Positions 16,481-25,609 of a DNA stretch of 64,000 nucleotides are shown piece after piece. The DNA is from Aurantiacibacter sp. MUD61 (GTDB lineage Bacteria > Pseudomonadota > Alphaproteobacteria > Sphingomonadales > Sphingomonadaceae): the NCBI RefSeq assembly GCF_027912455.1, contig NZ_CP115446.1:2441501-2505500 (forward strand). The letters are read 5' to 3'. Position 1 is the first letter of the stretch. The number at the start of each line of letters is the position of its first letter. The position numbers and the translations under genes were made by a program. The notes beneath the pieces were generated by a model. The model did no database searches and had not been told where the DNA came from. It saw nothing but the letters and a program-made list of their open reading frames with translations.

Positions 16481-19318
16481 TCAGTCCTCCGGCTCATCTC
16501 CGATATTATCATCCCGGTCCATCGTCGTGTCTGGTATCGTCACATCACCGCCACCGCGACGTTCGAGCATTTCCTCGACGACCGCTTCTTCAGCTTCATT
16601 TTCGGGGCTCTCGTCCTCGTCGATCAAAGCTGCGCCGACGATGGTTTCGCCCTTGGCCACATTGAAAATGCGGACACCGGAAGAACCGCGACCGTAGATG
16701 GAGAAGCCCTTGTGGTCTTCGAAACCGCCTTCGACCAGATGGCGGAAGTCGATCGGCAGGCGGATCAGCTTCGCACGGTCCGTCACCAGCATAAGTTGCG
16801 AGCCATGCTTGACGGTGAAGCTGGCGACCACTGGCCCGTTGCGATCCTCATCACTCGGCGTGCCGATATTCGTCAGGCCCTGACCGCCGCGCCCGATGGT
16901 GCGATATTCGTAGGCTGACGAAATCTTACCGTAGCCATTGGCGGTGAGCGTCAGGATGAACTCCTCGCGTTCCGCCATTTCTGCCTGAATATCGCCGTCG
17001 AGCGTCGGCTCATTGTCATTATTCTTCCACGCGGCGGCGCGGAGATAGGCCTCTCGCGTCTCCATATCGGCATCGAGCCGATCGAGGATAGCGAGCGAGA
17101 CGACCTTTGCGCCGTCTTTCAAGGTCATACCGCGCACACCTATGCCGGTGCGGCTCTTGGTTTCGCGCGCATCGGTGGCGGAGAAGCGGATGGCCTTGCC
17201 AGAGTCGGAGGCGAGGAACACTTCCTGGTCTTCGCTGAGCAATTCCACACCGATCAGGCGGTCATTGCTGCCTTCGACGAAGCCCATCGCATATTTGCCA
17301 TTGGACGGCACATTGGTGAAGGCATCCATCGAATTGCGGCGAACCATTCCCTGCTCGGTCGCGAAGATGATGTTGAGCGCTTCCCAATCAGCCTCATCCT
17401 CGGGCAGCGAGAGTACGTTGGTGATCCGCTCATCATCGCCCAGCGGCAGGAGATTGACCATCGGACGACCCTTGGTCTGCGGCCCGCCTTCGGGAAGCTT
17501 CCAGACCTTCAGGCGATAGACGCGGCCCGTATTCGTAAAGAACAACACAGGGTTATGCGTCGAAGTTACGAACATTTCGACGACGGCATCCTCGTCCTTC
17601 GTCGCCATGCCGCTGCGGCCCTTGCCACCGCGTGCCTGCGCGCGGAATGTCGCGAGCGGAGTACGTTTGATGTAGCCGCCATGGGTGACGGTCACGACCA
17701 TTTCCTCGCGCTCGATCAGGTCTTCGTCTTCGATCCCATCCCAGGCAGGTGCGATTTCAGACATGCGGGGGGTGGCGAACTGATCGCGCACTTCCTGCAA
17801 TTCCTCACGCATCACGCCGTAGAGCTTCGCCCGGTCGGCGAGCAGCGAGAGATAGTATTCAATCTGGTCGGCAAGTTCTTTTAATTCATCGCCAATTTCA
17901 TCGCGGCCAAGCGCGGTCAGGCGATGGAGACGGAGATCGAGGATGGCTTTCACCTGCCGCTCCGACAGGCGATAGGTGCCACCGCTTTCATCACTGGACG
18001 GCTCGATCGCTTCGACCAGCGCGATATACTGCGCGATATCGCCGATCGGCCACTCCTTGGTGAGCAGCCTTTCGCGCGCGATCTGCGGATTGGAAGAGCC
18101 ACGGATCATCGCCACGACTTCATCGAGGTTCGACACTGCGACCACCAGGCCGAGCAAGACGTGGGCACGATCACGCGCCTTGTTCAGCTCGAACTTGGTG
18201 CGGCGAGTGATGACCTGCTCGCGGAAATTGATGAAAGCCTGGATGAAATCGCGCAGCGCCAGCGTTTCTGGCCGACCACCGCGAATGGCGAGCATGTTCG
18301 CGGGGAAGCTGCTCTGCGCAGGCGTATGTCGCCACAGCTGGTTGAGCACCACGTCAGGCGTCGCATCGCGCTTCAGATCGATGACGACGCGGACACCGGC
18401 GCGCGAGCTCTCGTCACGGATATCGGAAATGCCTTCGATCCGCTTTTCCTTGGCGGCATCGGCGATCTTCTCGACCAGGCCAGCCTTGCCGACCTGATAG
18501 GGAATGGACGTAAGAACAATGCTTTCGCGGTCTCCCTTGCCGACTTCGATCTCATGCCGGCTGCGCATCAGAATGCTGCCGCGGCCCGTCGTATAGGCAG
18601 AGCGCGCGCCCGATTTGCCGAGGATCAGCGGCGCTGTCGGGAAATCGGGACCGGGAATAATTTCGTGGAGCTGCTCGGACGTGATGCCCGGATCGTCCAT
18701 ATAGGCGAAACAGCCGTCGATCACTTCGCCAAGGTTATGCGGCGGAATATTGGTCGCCATGCCGACTGCGATACCGCCTGCGCCATTCACCAGCAGGTTG
18801 GGGAAGCGCGCCGGAAGAACCGACGGCTCTTTCTCGCTGCCATCGTAATTGTCGACGAAATCGACAGTATCCTTGTCGAGATCGTTCAGCAGCGGCTCTG
18901 CTGCGCGCGCAAGCCGGCTCTCGGTATAACGCATCGCTGCGGGCGGATCCGGGTCCATGCTGCCGAAATTGCCTTGACCATCGATCAGCGGGACGCGCAA
19001 GGACCATGGCTGCACCATGCGGGCGAGGGCATCGTAAATCGCGCTGTCGCCGTGTGGGTGGTACGAACCCATCACTTCACCAACGATCTTGGCGGATTTT
19101 CGATAAGGCCTGCTGGCGGTGTAGCCGCCGACCTGCGCAGCATAAAGAATGCGGCGATGGACCGGCTTCAGCCCGTCCCGCACGTCTGGCAGAGCACGGC
19201 TGACGATCACGCTCATCGCGTAATCGAGATAGCTCGTCTTCATCTCATCGACGATGTCGATGCGTCCGTATTCTTCGGGTGCCGGGGTAGGGTTCAGATT
19301 GTCGGTCTCATCACTCAC
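16481..19318 (-). CDS. gyrA: DNA gyrase subunit A
   Basis: The breakage-reunion subunit of gyrase, which introduces negative supercoils. The 945-residue protein has the active tyrosine Y131 (AAMRYTESR) and the quinolone-determining segment [10 protein letters not shown] with S92 and D96 equivalent to E. coli S83 and D87, i.e. the susceptible-type residues. The GyrA box Q-A-R-G-G-K-G in the C-terminal DNA-wrapping domain separates it from ParC. The tail is acidic (about 40 residues, E/D-rich). It is a single-gene unit. Confidence 0.97.
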   Translation of the reverse strand: MSDETDNLNPTPAPEEYGRIDIVDEMKTSYLDYAMSVIVSRALPDVRDGLKPVHRRILYAAQVGGYTASRPYRKSAKIVGEVMGSYHPHGDSAIYDALARMVQPWSLRVPLIDGQGNFGSMDPDPPAAMRYTESRLARAAEPLLNDLDKDTVDFVDNYDGSEKEPSVLPARFPNLLVNGAGGIAVGMATNIPPHNLGEVIDGCFAYMDDPGITSEQLHEIIPGPDFPTAPLILGKSGARSAYTTGRGSILMRSRHEIEVGKGDRESIVLTSIPYQVGKAGLVEKIADAAKEKRIEGISDIRDESSRAGVRVVIDLKRDATPDVVLNQLWRHTPAQSSFPANMLAIRGGRPETLALRDFIQAFINFREQVITRRTKFELNKARDRAHVLLGLVVAVSNLDEVVAMIRGSSNPQIARERLLTKEWPIGDIAQYIALVEAIEPSSDESGGTYRLSERQVKAILDLRLHRLTALGRDEIGDELKELADQIEYYLSLLADRAKLYGVMREELQEVRDQFATPRMSEIAPAWDGIEDEDLIEREEMVVTVTHGGYIKRTPLATFRAQARGGKGRSGMATKDEDAVVEMFVTSTHNPVLFFTNTGRVYRLKVWKLPEGGPQTKGRPMVNLLPLGDDERITNVLSLPEDEADWEALNIIFATEQGMVRRNSMDAFTNVPSNGKYAMGFVEGSNDRLIGVELLSEDQEVFLASDSGKAIRFSATDARETKSRTGIGVRGMTLKDGAKVVSLAILDRLDADMETREAYLRAAAWKNNDNEPTLDGDIQAEMAEREEFILTLTANGYGKISSAYEYRTIGRGGQGLTNIGTPSDEDRNGPVVASFTVKHGSQLMLVTDRAKLIRLPIDFRHLVEGGFEDHKGFSIYGRGSSGVRIFNVAKGETIVGAALIDEDESPENEAEEAVVEEMLERRGGGDVTIPDTTMDRDDNIGDEPED

Positions 19319-19616
19319 GGAGATGTCGATCCATCGTTATTTCAGTTGGCCCTGAAACTAGGGGAACGGGGGGCGGAACGCCAATTATCTCGCCTTCAGA
19401 AGCGGGGAGAAAGCGCGCTTTTCCACACTTAACGCGCCGGTTCGCGCGGATCGCCCGGATTTGCGGCATAACCTCATTTTACAATCGCGTTCAAACGGCA
19501 TTCAGCGCGGTTTGTGTAGGACATATTTGCAATCTCGGGCGTTGTATGAATAAGCCGCCCGCTGAAAGACGCGGTGGCGAAAGGCCACCACAAGAAGTTT
19601 TCAGGAGAATACATCA
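19319..19616. other. Divergent intergenic region between gyrA and the secreted repeat protein
   Basis: About 300 bases that should carry both promoters. GGTGGC-GAAA-GGCCACC near 19572-19588 could form a small hairpin in the leader of the plus-strand gene. CAGGAGAA, a good ribosome site, precedes its ATG. No small gene seen. Confidence 0.5.
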
Positions 19617-20894
19617 ATGTTTCGCGCTTTCCGCTCCACTCGTCGGAAATCCTCGCTCTATGCCCTCGCTCTGGCACTGTCAGGCGGCGCGGCCTTCGGC
19701 GTGACTGCTGTCGCTCCGGCTACTGCCGCTGCGCAGGAAATGCCCGATCCTTCTTCCGGCTTTGCTGCCGTATATAACGAAGCCATTCCGCTGGTACAGG
19801 CAGAGACTGCCAACTGGCAGGCTGCACAGGCAATTTTGCCGCGCATGACGGCCGCTATCGAAAACAATCGCGATCGCGACCTTGCCGGTCGTTACATGAT
19901 CGCTGTCGGCAGCGAACTGTCCGACCGCCAGCTGCAGCGTCAGGGTATTGAATTGCGCCTCCAAGGCGGGCTCGTGGCGGCTGAGCAGCTTGGCGTGCTC
20001 AATTGGTATGCCGGTAACTTCGCTCTTGAAGCTGACGACTACGAAGCATCGCGCGCCTTCCTGAATGCCGCACTTGCTGCTGGCTATCGCGAAGAAGGCG
20101 TGGACATCGTCAACCTGATCGCTCGCACCTACATGGAGCAGGGCGATGATCTGGGTTCTTACAACTTCCTGACCGGCGCGATTGCAGAGGCTGATGCCGC
20201 TGGCAACGCTGTTCCGGAGGCATGGCTGCGCAATTCGCTGCAGTACGCCTACGAAGAAGCGATGATGCCGGAGACGCTCGATATCGTTGTCCGTCTTATC
20301 AATGATTATCCTGCTGATCGTTCCTGGAGCGATGGCCTGCGGATCATGGAGCAGACGCTGACACTGTCAGACGACGCGGCCGTTGATCTCTATCGCCTGA
20401 TGGCCGAACGCGGTGCTCTGGTCGATCGTTCGACCATGGTGAGCTATATCGAGGAAATCGATCCGCGCCTCATGTCGAATGAAGTGCTCGAGATCCTGCA
20501 GCTTGGCATGGACTCAGGCGTGTTCACCTCCAGCGATCCCTATTACACGGAAGTTCAGGGCATCGCCTCTGGCCGCGCCTCGATCGATCGTAACGGTATC
20601 GGTGGTATCGTTTCGGAAGGCCGCAATGGCGACGCGCTCGATGCGATGAACGCTGGCGATGTGCTCTACTCGCTCGATGACTATGCTCAGGCAGAGCAAA
20701 TGTATGCGCTTGGTCTGGAGCGCGGTTTTGACGCCAACACCGCCAACCTGCGGATCGGTATCAACCAGGCGATGCAGGGCAAGCACGAAGAGGCTTTGAC
20801 CAGCTTTGCTGCCGTCACTGGCGAGCGTCAGCCGGTTGCTGCACTCTGGGCAGCGCATGTTGAAGCGATGCACGCCGATATGGGCGCGATGTAA
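19617..20894 (+). CDS. Secreted TPR-like alpha-helical repeat protein
   Basis: A 425-residue protein with a long signal peptide (residues 1-40; basic start, hydrophobic core, cleavage near A-A-A-Q-E). The rest is alanine-rich helical pairs that look like degenerate TPR repeats (for example YAGNFALEADDYEASRAFLNAALAAGY and AGDVLYSLDDYAQAEQMYALGLERGF). No catalytic motif seen. It is probably periplasmic and a scaffold for protein interactions. It stands alone, with a good ribosome site and a strong terminator. Confidence 0.8.
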   Translation: MFRAFRSTRRKSSLYALALALSGGAAFGVTAVAPATAAAQEMPDPSSGFAAVYNEAIPLVQAETANWQAAQAILPRMTAAIENNRDRDLAGRYMIAVGSELSDRQLQRQGIELRLQGGLVAAEQLGVLNWYAGNFALEADDYEASRAFLNAALAAGYREEGVDIVNLIARTYMEQGDDLGSYNFLTGAIAEADAAGNAVPEAWLRNSLQYAYEEAMMPETLDIVVRLINDYPADRSWSDGLRIMEQTLTLSDDAAVDLYRLMAERGALVDRSTMVSYIEEIDPRLMSNEVLEILQLGMDSGVFTSSDPYYTEVQGIASGRASIDRNGIGGIVSEGRNGDALDAMNAGDVLYSLDDYAQAEQMYALGLERGFDANTANLRIGINQAMQGKHEEALTSFAAVTGERQPVAALWAAHVEAMHADMGAM

Positions 20895-20917
20895 GCCGCG
20901 CTGAAAGCGAAAATCTG

Positions 20918-20954
20918 AAAGGGGCGGGAGACGGTGGCGTTTCCCGCCCTTTTT
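20918..20954 (+). terminator. Intrinsic terminator of the secreted repeat protein
   Basis: AAAGGGGCGGGA ... TCCCGCCCTTTTT with a U-run of five. Confidence 0.85.
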
Positions 20955-21003
20955 CATGCGCGATGCACGTGATGGTAAGTCTTGTCTGGCAAAGGCCCGC
21001 AGC

Positions 21004-21888
21004 ATGAGAACCTTCGCCGCCCTTCTTGCCGGACTGGCCGCGCTGTGCGCAGCTCCTCTTGCAGCGCAAGACGGGGAGGGGCGCACGCTCAGCCCGCAAA
21101 ACGGCACTATTCCCATCCCCGCCGCCAACGCGACGCTATCGCTCGGCGACGAATATGATTTTTACGTCGCTGAGGACGCGCGAACTATCATCGTCGACTA
21201 TTGGGAAAACCGCCCGGAACAAGCCGAGGTCGTCCTCGGCGTCATCCTGCCCGCCGGCCTTGACCCGCGCGAGGATGGTTGGGGCGGCATCGTCACCTAT
21301 GCCGACACCGGTTGGATTTCGAATGAGGATGCCCGCAGCGCCGATTACGATGTCATTCTGGAAGAAATGCAGGCCAATGCGCGCGCCGAAAATCTGGAAC
21401 GCAGCGGTCTCGGTTATCCGGAGCTTGAGATTGTGGGCTGGGCCCAGCAGCCAACCTACGATTCAGTCAGCCACGCGCTGATCTGGGCGCGCGAATTCGA
21501 CTTTTCGGATAGCGACACCAATGCCCTGTCATACGATGTGCGCCTGCTGGGCCGCGAAGGCGTGCTGAGCATCAATTTCGTCGCCGACATGGACAAGCTG
21601 CCCGCAATCCGCCGCGCTGCGGATGATATCACGGCTGCAAGCCGCTTCGATCCGGGCGCGCGCTACGAAGACTACGAAGCCGGGCGCGACGATGTCGCTG
21701 GTTATGGCCTGGCGGGCCTTGTGGCGAGCGGGGCCGGCCTTGCTGTGGCCAAGCAGTTCGGCCTGTTCGCCATGCTGGTAAAACTGGCGAAACCGCTGCT
21801 TGTGGGCCTTGGCATCGCGCTGGCGCTGTTCTTCGTACCGATACGCCGCTGGCTGCGGCGTAGGCGCGAGGGGAGCGCAGCAGCTTAG
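21004..21888 (+). CDS. DUF2167 family membrane protein
   Basis: A 294-residue protein of unknown function. The signal peptide is at 1-22 (cleavage near A-A-Q-D). A periplasmic beta-rich domain (about 40-220) holds the conserved-looking GWGGIVTYADTGWISNEDA and WAQQPTYDSVSHALIWAREF segments. There is a C-terminal transmembrane region (about 245-282) and a basic tail. The start at 21004 fits the signal peptide; a longer upstream frame does not. It overlaps ychF by four bases, tail to tail. Confidence 0.85.
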   Translation: MRTFAALLAGLAALCAAPLAAQDGEGRTLSPQNGTIPIPAANATLSLGDEYDFYVAEDARTIIVDYWENRPEQAEVVLGVILPAGLDPREDGWGGIVTYADTGWISNEDARSADYDVILEEMQANARAENLERSGLGYPELEIVGWAQQPTYDSVSHALIWAREFDFSDSDTNALSYDVRLLGREGVLSINFVADMDKLPAIRRAADDITAASRFDPGARYEDYEAGRDDVAGYGLAGLVASGAGLAVAKQFGLFAMLVKLAKPLLVGLGIALALFFVPIRRWLRRRREGSAAA

Positions 21889-22985
21889 ACGTTGAACTTG
21901 AAGAGCATCACGTCGCCATCCTGCACGACGTATTCCTTGCCTTCCTGCCGCAGCTTGCCCGCATCCTTCGCACCATTCTCACCGCCAAGCGCGATGTAAT
22001 CGTCATAACCGATAGTTTCGGCGCGAATGAAGCCGCGTTCGAAATCGGTGTGGATTTCGCCCGCCGCCTGCGGAGCCTTGGCACCATTGGGGAAAGTCCA
22101 GGCGCGCGATTCCTTGGGGCCAGCGGTGAAGAAGGTCTTGAGTCCGAGCAGCTGGTATCCTGCGCGGATGACACGGGCGAGCCCGCTTTCTTCAAGGCCG
22201 AGATCGGCCAGAAACTCACCGCGATCTTCGGGCTCCATCTGGACCAGTTCGGCCTCGATGGCCGCCGATACCACGACAGCTTGCGCGCCTTCGGCCGCCG
22301 CTTTCTCGAAGACCCGCGCGGACAGTTCATTGCCCTCCGCAGCGTCTTCTTCGGCAACATTGCAGACGTAGAGCACAGGCTTCGCCGTCAGCAGCTGAGA
22401 CTGGCGGAAAACGCGCGCTTCCTCATCGTCATTCGGCTCAACAAGGCGGGCGGGCTTGCCATCGCGCAGCAACTCCAACGCCTGACCCAGCACGCTTGCG
22501 GTAATCTTGGCTTCCTTGTCGCCCGCGGTGGCGCGCTTGGAAGCGTTGTCCACGCGCTTTTCGAGGCTTTCGAGATCGGCGAGCATCAGCTCGGTTTCGA
22601 CCACTTCGGCATCGGCGATGGGATCGACCTTGTTCGCGACATGCTGGATATCGTCATCCTCGAAACAACGCAGCACATGGACGATCGCGTCGACTTCGCG
22701 AATGTTGCCCAGGAACTGGTTGCCCAATCCTTCGCCCGCGCTCGCGCCTTTGACGAGGCCGGCAATGTCCACAAAGCTCAGCTGCGTCGGAATAACCTTC
22801 GCGCTCTTGGCAATCGCGGCGATTTTCTCGAGCCGCTCGTCGGGGACAGAGACCTGGCCCACATTGGGCTCGATCGTGCAGAACGGATAGTTGGCAGCCT
22901 CTGCCACCTGTGTTTCCGTCAACGCGTTAAACAGGGTCGATTTGCCGACATTGGGCAGGCCAACGATGCCGCAGCGAAATCCCAT
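21885..22985 (-). CDS. ychF: Redox-regulated ribosome-binding ATPase YchF (Obg-like)
   Basis: A TRAFAC-class NTPase that prefers ATP and binds ribosomes and the proteasome or stress factors in other organisms. The 366-residue protein has a P-loop G-L-P-N-V-G-K-S-T (9-17), switch II V-D-I-A-G-L-V-K-G-A-S, the N-x-x-E replacement of NKxD, a coiled-coil insert, and a C-terminal TGS domain (F-F-T-A-G-P-K-E-S-R-A-W). It is full length and probably a single-gene unit. Confidence 0.97.
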   Translation of the reverse strand: MGFRCGIVGLPNVGKSTLFNALTETQVAEAANYPFCTIEPNVGQVSVPDERLEKIAAIAKSAKVIPTQLSFVDIAGLVKGASAGEGLGNQFLGNIREVDAIVHVLRCFEDDDIQHVANKVDPIADAEVVETELMLADLESLEKRVDNASKRATAGDKEAKITASVLGQALELLRDGKPARLVEPNDDEEARVFRQSQLLTAKPVLYVCNVAEEDAAEGNELSARVFEKAAAEGAQAVVVSAAIEAELVQMEPEDRGEFLADLGLEESGLARVIRAGYQLLGLKTFFTAGPKESRAWTFPNGAKAPQAAGEIHTDFERGFIRAETIGYDDYIALGGENGAKDAGKLRQEGKEYVVQDGDVMLFKFNV

Positions 22986-23077
22986 GGATATAAACCTTCA
23001 AAACATGTCCAGATACTGCCGCGCGCCTTAGCGGGGCAGGGCGGACAATGCCAGCGCTCGCAGCACGCAATTTCGAT

Positions 23078-23098
23078 AAACCGGTTCTCAACCGGTTT
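23078..23098. repeat. Perfect inverted repeat upstream of the first TPR lipoprotein
   Basis: AAACCGGTT-CTC-AACCGGTTT, a nine-base stem with a three-base loop, sits 18 bases before the TPR lipoprotein start, between divergent promoters. It could be an operator or a leader hairpin. The same AACCGGT unit recurs as a direct repeat upstream of hisI. Confidence 0.6.
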
Positions 23099-23115
23099 GG
23101 CGTAGGGCCGGGGCC

Positions 23116-24633
23116 ATGAAAATCATCAGCCGACCAGCAATTGCCTGCCTTGCCGCACTCTCCCTGGCCGCGTGCGGCTTGTCTCCGGAGGAGCGGCTCG
23201 ACCGCGCCGAGGAAGCGTTTGCCGAAAACCGCTTTAACGAGGCCCGTCTGGATCTTGCCAGCGTGTTGCAAGAGGACGCGAATAATGTTGCGGCGCTCCA
23301 ATTGCTCGCGCGTACACAGCTGCAAGCCGGCGATGGTGAAGGCGCCTACTCCTCCTTGCAACGCCTCGATGAGCTGAGCGCGCGTCCGGCCGATTACGAC
23401 CAGATGCTGGCGGAGGCGCAATTGCTGCGGGGTAATTTCGAAGCGGCGATCGGGTCGGCGGAAGCTCTCGCTTCCGCTGAGGGCGCTCGTATCATTGCAC
23501 TTTCACACATCGGTCTTGGCGAAGGGCGGGAGGCGCAATCCGCATTCGAGGCTGGACTGACGATGTCCGGTGATCGTTCGCGCCTGCTGGCCGATTATGC
23601 AATTTTCATGTTGCAGGCTGGCGATGCAGAGGCTGCACACCGCTTGGCGACACAGGCGCTGGAAGCGAATGAAAATGGGCTCGATCCGCTCCTAGCAAAT
23701 GCCCGCATCGTCATGGCGAGAGGCGACATGAACCGGGCGCTGGGATTTTACACCACTGCCGCCGAGGAGTGGCCTGAAAACCGACTCGCGATTCTCGGCC
23801 GTATCGGCGTGTTGGGTGATCTAGGGCGGCTTGAAGAGGCCCGTCCGCTGATTGCCGATCTGGCCGATCGCCTGCCGGGTGATCCCGATGTCATCTATCT
23901 ACAAGCGCGCCTGGCCGCCGAAGATGGCGATTGGGAAGACGTGCGCGCCATCCTGCAACCTGTTGAAGGGCGCGATCAGGCGCAGCAACAACTGCTATAC
24001 GCGCGCGCGCTGCTCGAACTCGACTTGCCCGAGCAGGCCATGCCGCGCTTGACCTCGCTACTGCGTTCCGCGCCGGGCGATCCAGAGGCGCGCCGCCTTC
24101 TTGCCCGCGCCCAGTTGGAAACCAATGAACCCGCAGCTGCCTTCGCCACCATTCGACCTCTCGCAGCCAGCGCTCTCGGCACGTCGCAAGACCTGGCGAT
24201 ATTCGCCGCATCGGCGCGTGCGAGCGGTCGATCGGCTGGCATCGATGACGCTCTGGCCGCTGCCCCGCCAAGCGAGCGTTTGGGCTTGCTGCTCGCCCAG
24301 GGTGACAGTGCTTTGCAGCGAGAGAACTGGCGCGCGGCCATCGATGCCTATGAAGAACTGCGCCGCTGGACGGGTGACAGAAACGCGCTCGTCCTGAACA
24401 ATCTCGCTTTCGCGCGGGGGCGGACGGGCGATACGGCTGAGGCGATCAGGCTCGGTGAAATGGCGCATGAACTCGCGCCCGAACATCCATCGATCATGGA
24501 CACCTTGGGGTGGCTGCTTGTCGAAAGCGGCGAAGACAGGTCACGCGGGTTGCTCCTGCTCGAACGCGCGGCCCAGCTCGATCCCGACAATCCGACGATC
24601 AACCGTCATTTGTCCGAAGCGCGAGGCGGTTAG
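23116..24633 (+). CDS. TPR-repeat lipoprotein, PEP-CTERM system type (PrsT-like)
   Basis: A 505-residue lipoprotein. The signal peptide ends in a lipobox L-A-A-C (C20), and about a dozen TPR-like helical pairs fill the rest (for example FAENRFNEARLDLASVLQED and NPTINRHLSEARGG at the end). TPR lipoproteins of this kind (PrsT family) accompany exosortase/PEP-CTERM genes, and a PEP-CTERM-type gene is next door, convergent. The role in surface protein or polysaccharide export is inferred from that context. Full length. Confidence 0.82.
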   Translation: MKIISRPAIACLAALSLAACGLSPEERLDRAEEAFAENRFNEARLDLASVLQEDANNVAALQLLARTQLQAGDGEGAYSSLQRLDELSARPADYDQMLAEAQLLRGNFEAAIGSAEALASAEGARIIALSHIGLGEGREAQSAFEAGLTMSGDRSRLLADYAIFMLQAGDAEAAHRLATQALEANENGLDPLLANARIVMARGDMNRALGFYTTAAEEWPENRLAILGRIGVLGDLGRLEEARPLIADLADRLPGDPDVIYLQARLAAEDGDWEDVRAILQPVEGRDQAQQQLLYARALLELDLPEQAMPRLTSLLRSAPGDPEARRLLARAQLETNEPAAAFATIRPLAASALGTSQDLAIFAASARASGRSAGIDDALAAAPPSERLGLLLAQGDSALQRENWRAAIDAYEELRRWTGDRNALVLNNLAFARGRTGDTAEAIRLGEMAHELAPEHPSIMDTLGWLLVESGEDRSRGLLLLERAAQLDPDNPTINRHLSEARGG

Positions 24634-24656
24634 GCTGCGCTCAGACACCCTGAACG

Positions 24657-24693
24657 AAAAAAGGGCGCTGCATCGAAATGCGGCGCCCTTTTT
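24657..24693. terminator. Bidirectional intrinsic terminator
   Basis: AAAAAGGGCGC ... GCGCCCTTTTT with an inner TGCAT/ATGC pairing. It lies between the convergent TPR lipoprotein and PEP-CTERM genes and has U-runs on both strands. Confidence 0.88.
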
Positions 24694-24713
24694 GGTCTAA
24701 TTGTCTTCGCTAA

Positions 24714-25445
24714 TCAGGCGAATGCGGGCCGGGCGGGCTGAACGGGCTCAATATCCCGGCGACGGCGCATCAAGCCGAGCGAGAACAGCGCGATAGCCAG
24801 CAGTCCGAGCATGCCCGGCGCAGGCACCGGCGTGCCGCTGGTTGTCGTACCGCTTGTCGAGGTTTGACCACCGGTTGCCGAACCGATGCTTCCGGCACCG
24901 GTGATGCCCTGATAGCGCACGAAGAAGTCGTCGAGCGTAATTTGCGCGGCGTCCGGATCGAAGAACAGCGAGAGCGATCCGGTACCCGTCGAGCCTTCGG
25001 ACACGCCGCCGCCATTCGAGCAGGATCCGCTGTTGGCGGCCTTGAAGCACACGTCTACGGCGCCGATCTGGTTCGGCAGGCTTGGATCGCTGCCGCGCCC
25101 ATCGGTGACGAATGCAAACTGATATGCGCCATCAACATCCGCACCGACGATGTCGGGATCGACATTGAATGCGAAGCTGGAAATGTTCGACGTCAGGCCT
25201 GAGCCGGTGGTGTTCAGCATCTCGTACGAGAAATTATACGTGTCGCCAGTCACGCTATCGAGCGTCAGGATAAGTGTCGCCGTCAAACCATTGATAGTGC
25301 TGCTGCTATCGCCAGAGAAGCCGTCGAAATCGATGAAAAAGCTGTTGCCGACATCGCCCGAACTCAGGCTGATGGGCTCGGCATAGGCAGGAGCAGCCAT
25401 CGCCAGAGCCGCTATTGCGGCAAGGCCCGTTGCAAGCTTTTTCAT
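24714..25445 (-). CDS. PEP-CTERM-type sorting-domain exported protein (VPAPG variant)
   Basis: A 243-residue exported protein. The Sec signal peptide is residues 1-22 (A-Y-A cleavage). An S/T/G-rich, mostly beta passenger follows, with one C-x6-C pair (VDVCFKAANSGSC). The C-terminal sorting signal is V-P-A-P-G-M-L-G-L, a hydrophobic helix and R-R-R-R. The tripartite tail is that of PEP-CTERM substrates with PAPG in place of PEP. Fourteen further residues after the arginine cluster are longer than usual. GAGGACGAGAG precedes the start. Exosortase itself is not in the window. Confidence 0.85.
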   Translation of the reverse strand: MKKLATGLAAIAALAMAAPAYAEPISLSSGDVGNSFFIDFDGFSGDSSSTINGLTATLILTLDSVTGDTYNFSYEMLNTTGSGLTSNISSFAFNVDPDIVGADVDGAYQFAFVTDGRGSDPSLPNQIGAVDVCFKAANSGSCSNGGGVSEGSTGTGSLSLFFDPDAAQITLDDFFVRYQGITGAGSIGSATGGQTSTSGTTTSGTPVPAPGMLGLLAIALFSLGLMRRRRDIEPVQPARPAFA

Positions 25446-25521
25446 CGTCTCTCGTCCTCAAAAACTATAGTTCACACATCTGAAGCAAAAGCCGTGCCAT
25501 CCGCTGAATTGCGCAATTCCT

Positions 25522-25550
25522 ATGGTTAACACCCCTCGCTAGAAGGTTAA
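25522..25550 (-). promoter_or_regulatory. CtrA-like sites between the PEP-CTERM and second TPR lipoprotein genes
   Basis: On the minus strand TTAACCTT (5' part) and TTAACCAT lie 23 bases apart, about 77 bases upstream of the PEP-CTERM start and 60 bases upstream of the divergent TPR lipoprotein. They match CtrA half sites. The spacing is not that of a full TTAA-N7-TTAA box. Confidence 0.4.
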
Positions 25551-25609
25551 TGTGTCAAGAATTTCGACGTTTCACGGTTTCTTTGCCGTTCTCCTCTAAG
25601 GGAATGCGC

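Noticed and set aside
17924..19432. 502-codon plus-strand frame antisense to gyrA
   Set aside because: It mirrors gyrA codons, has no recognisable domain and runs into the gyrA promoter region.
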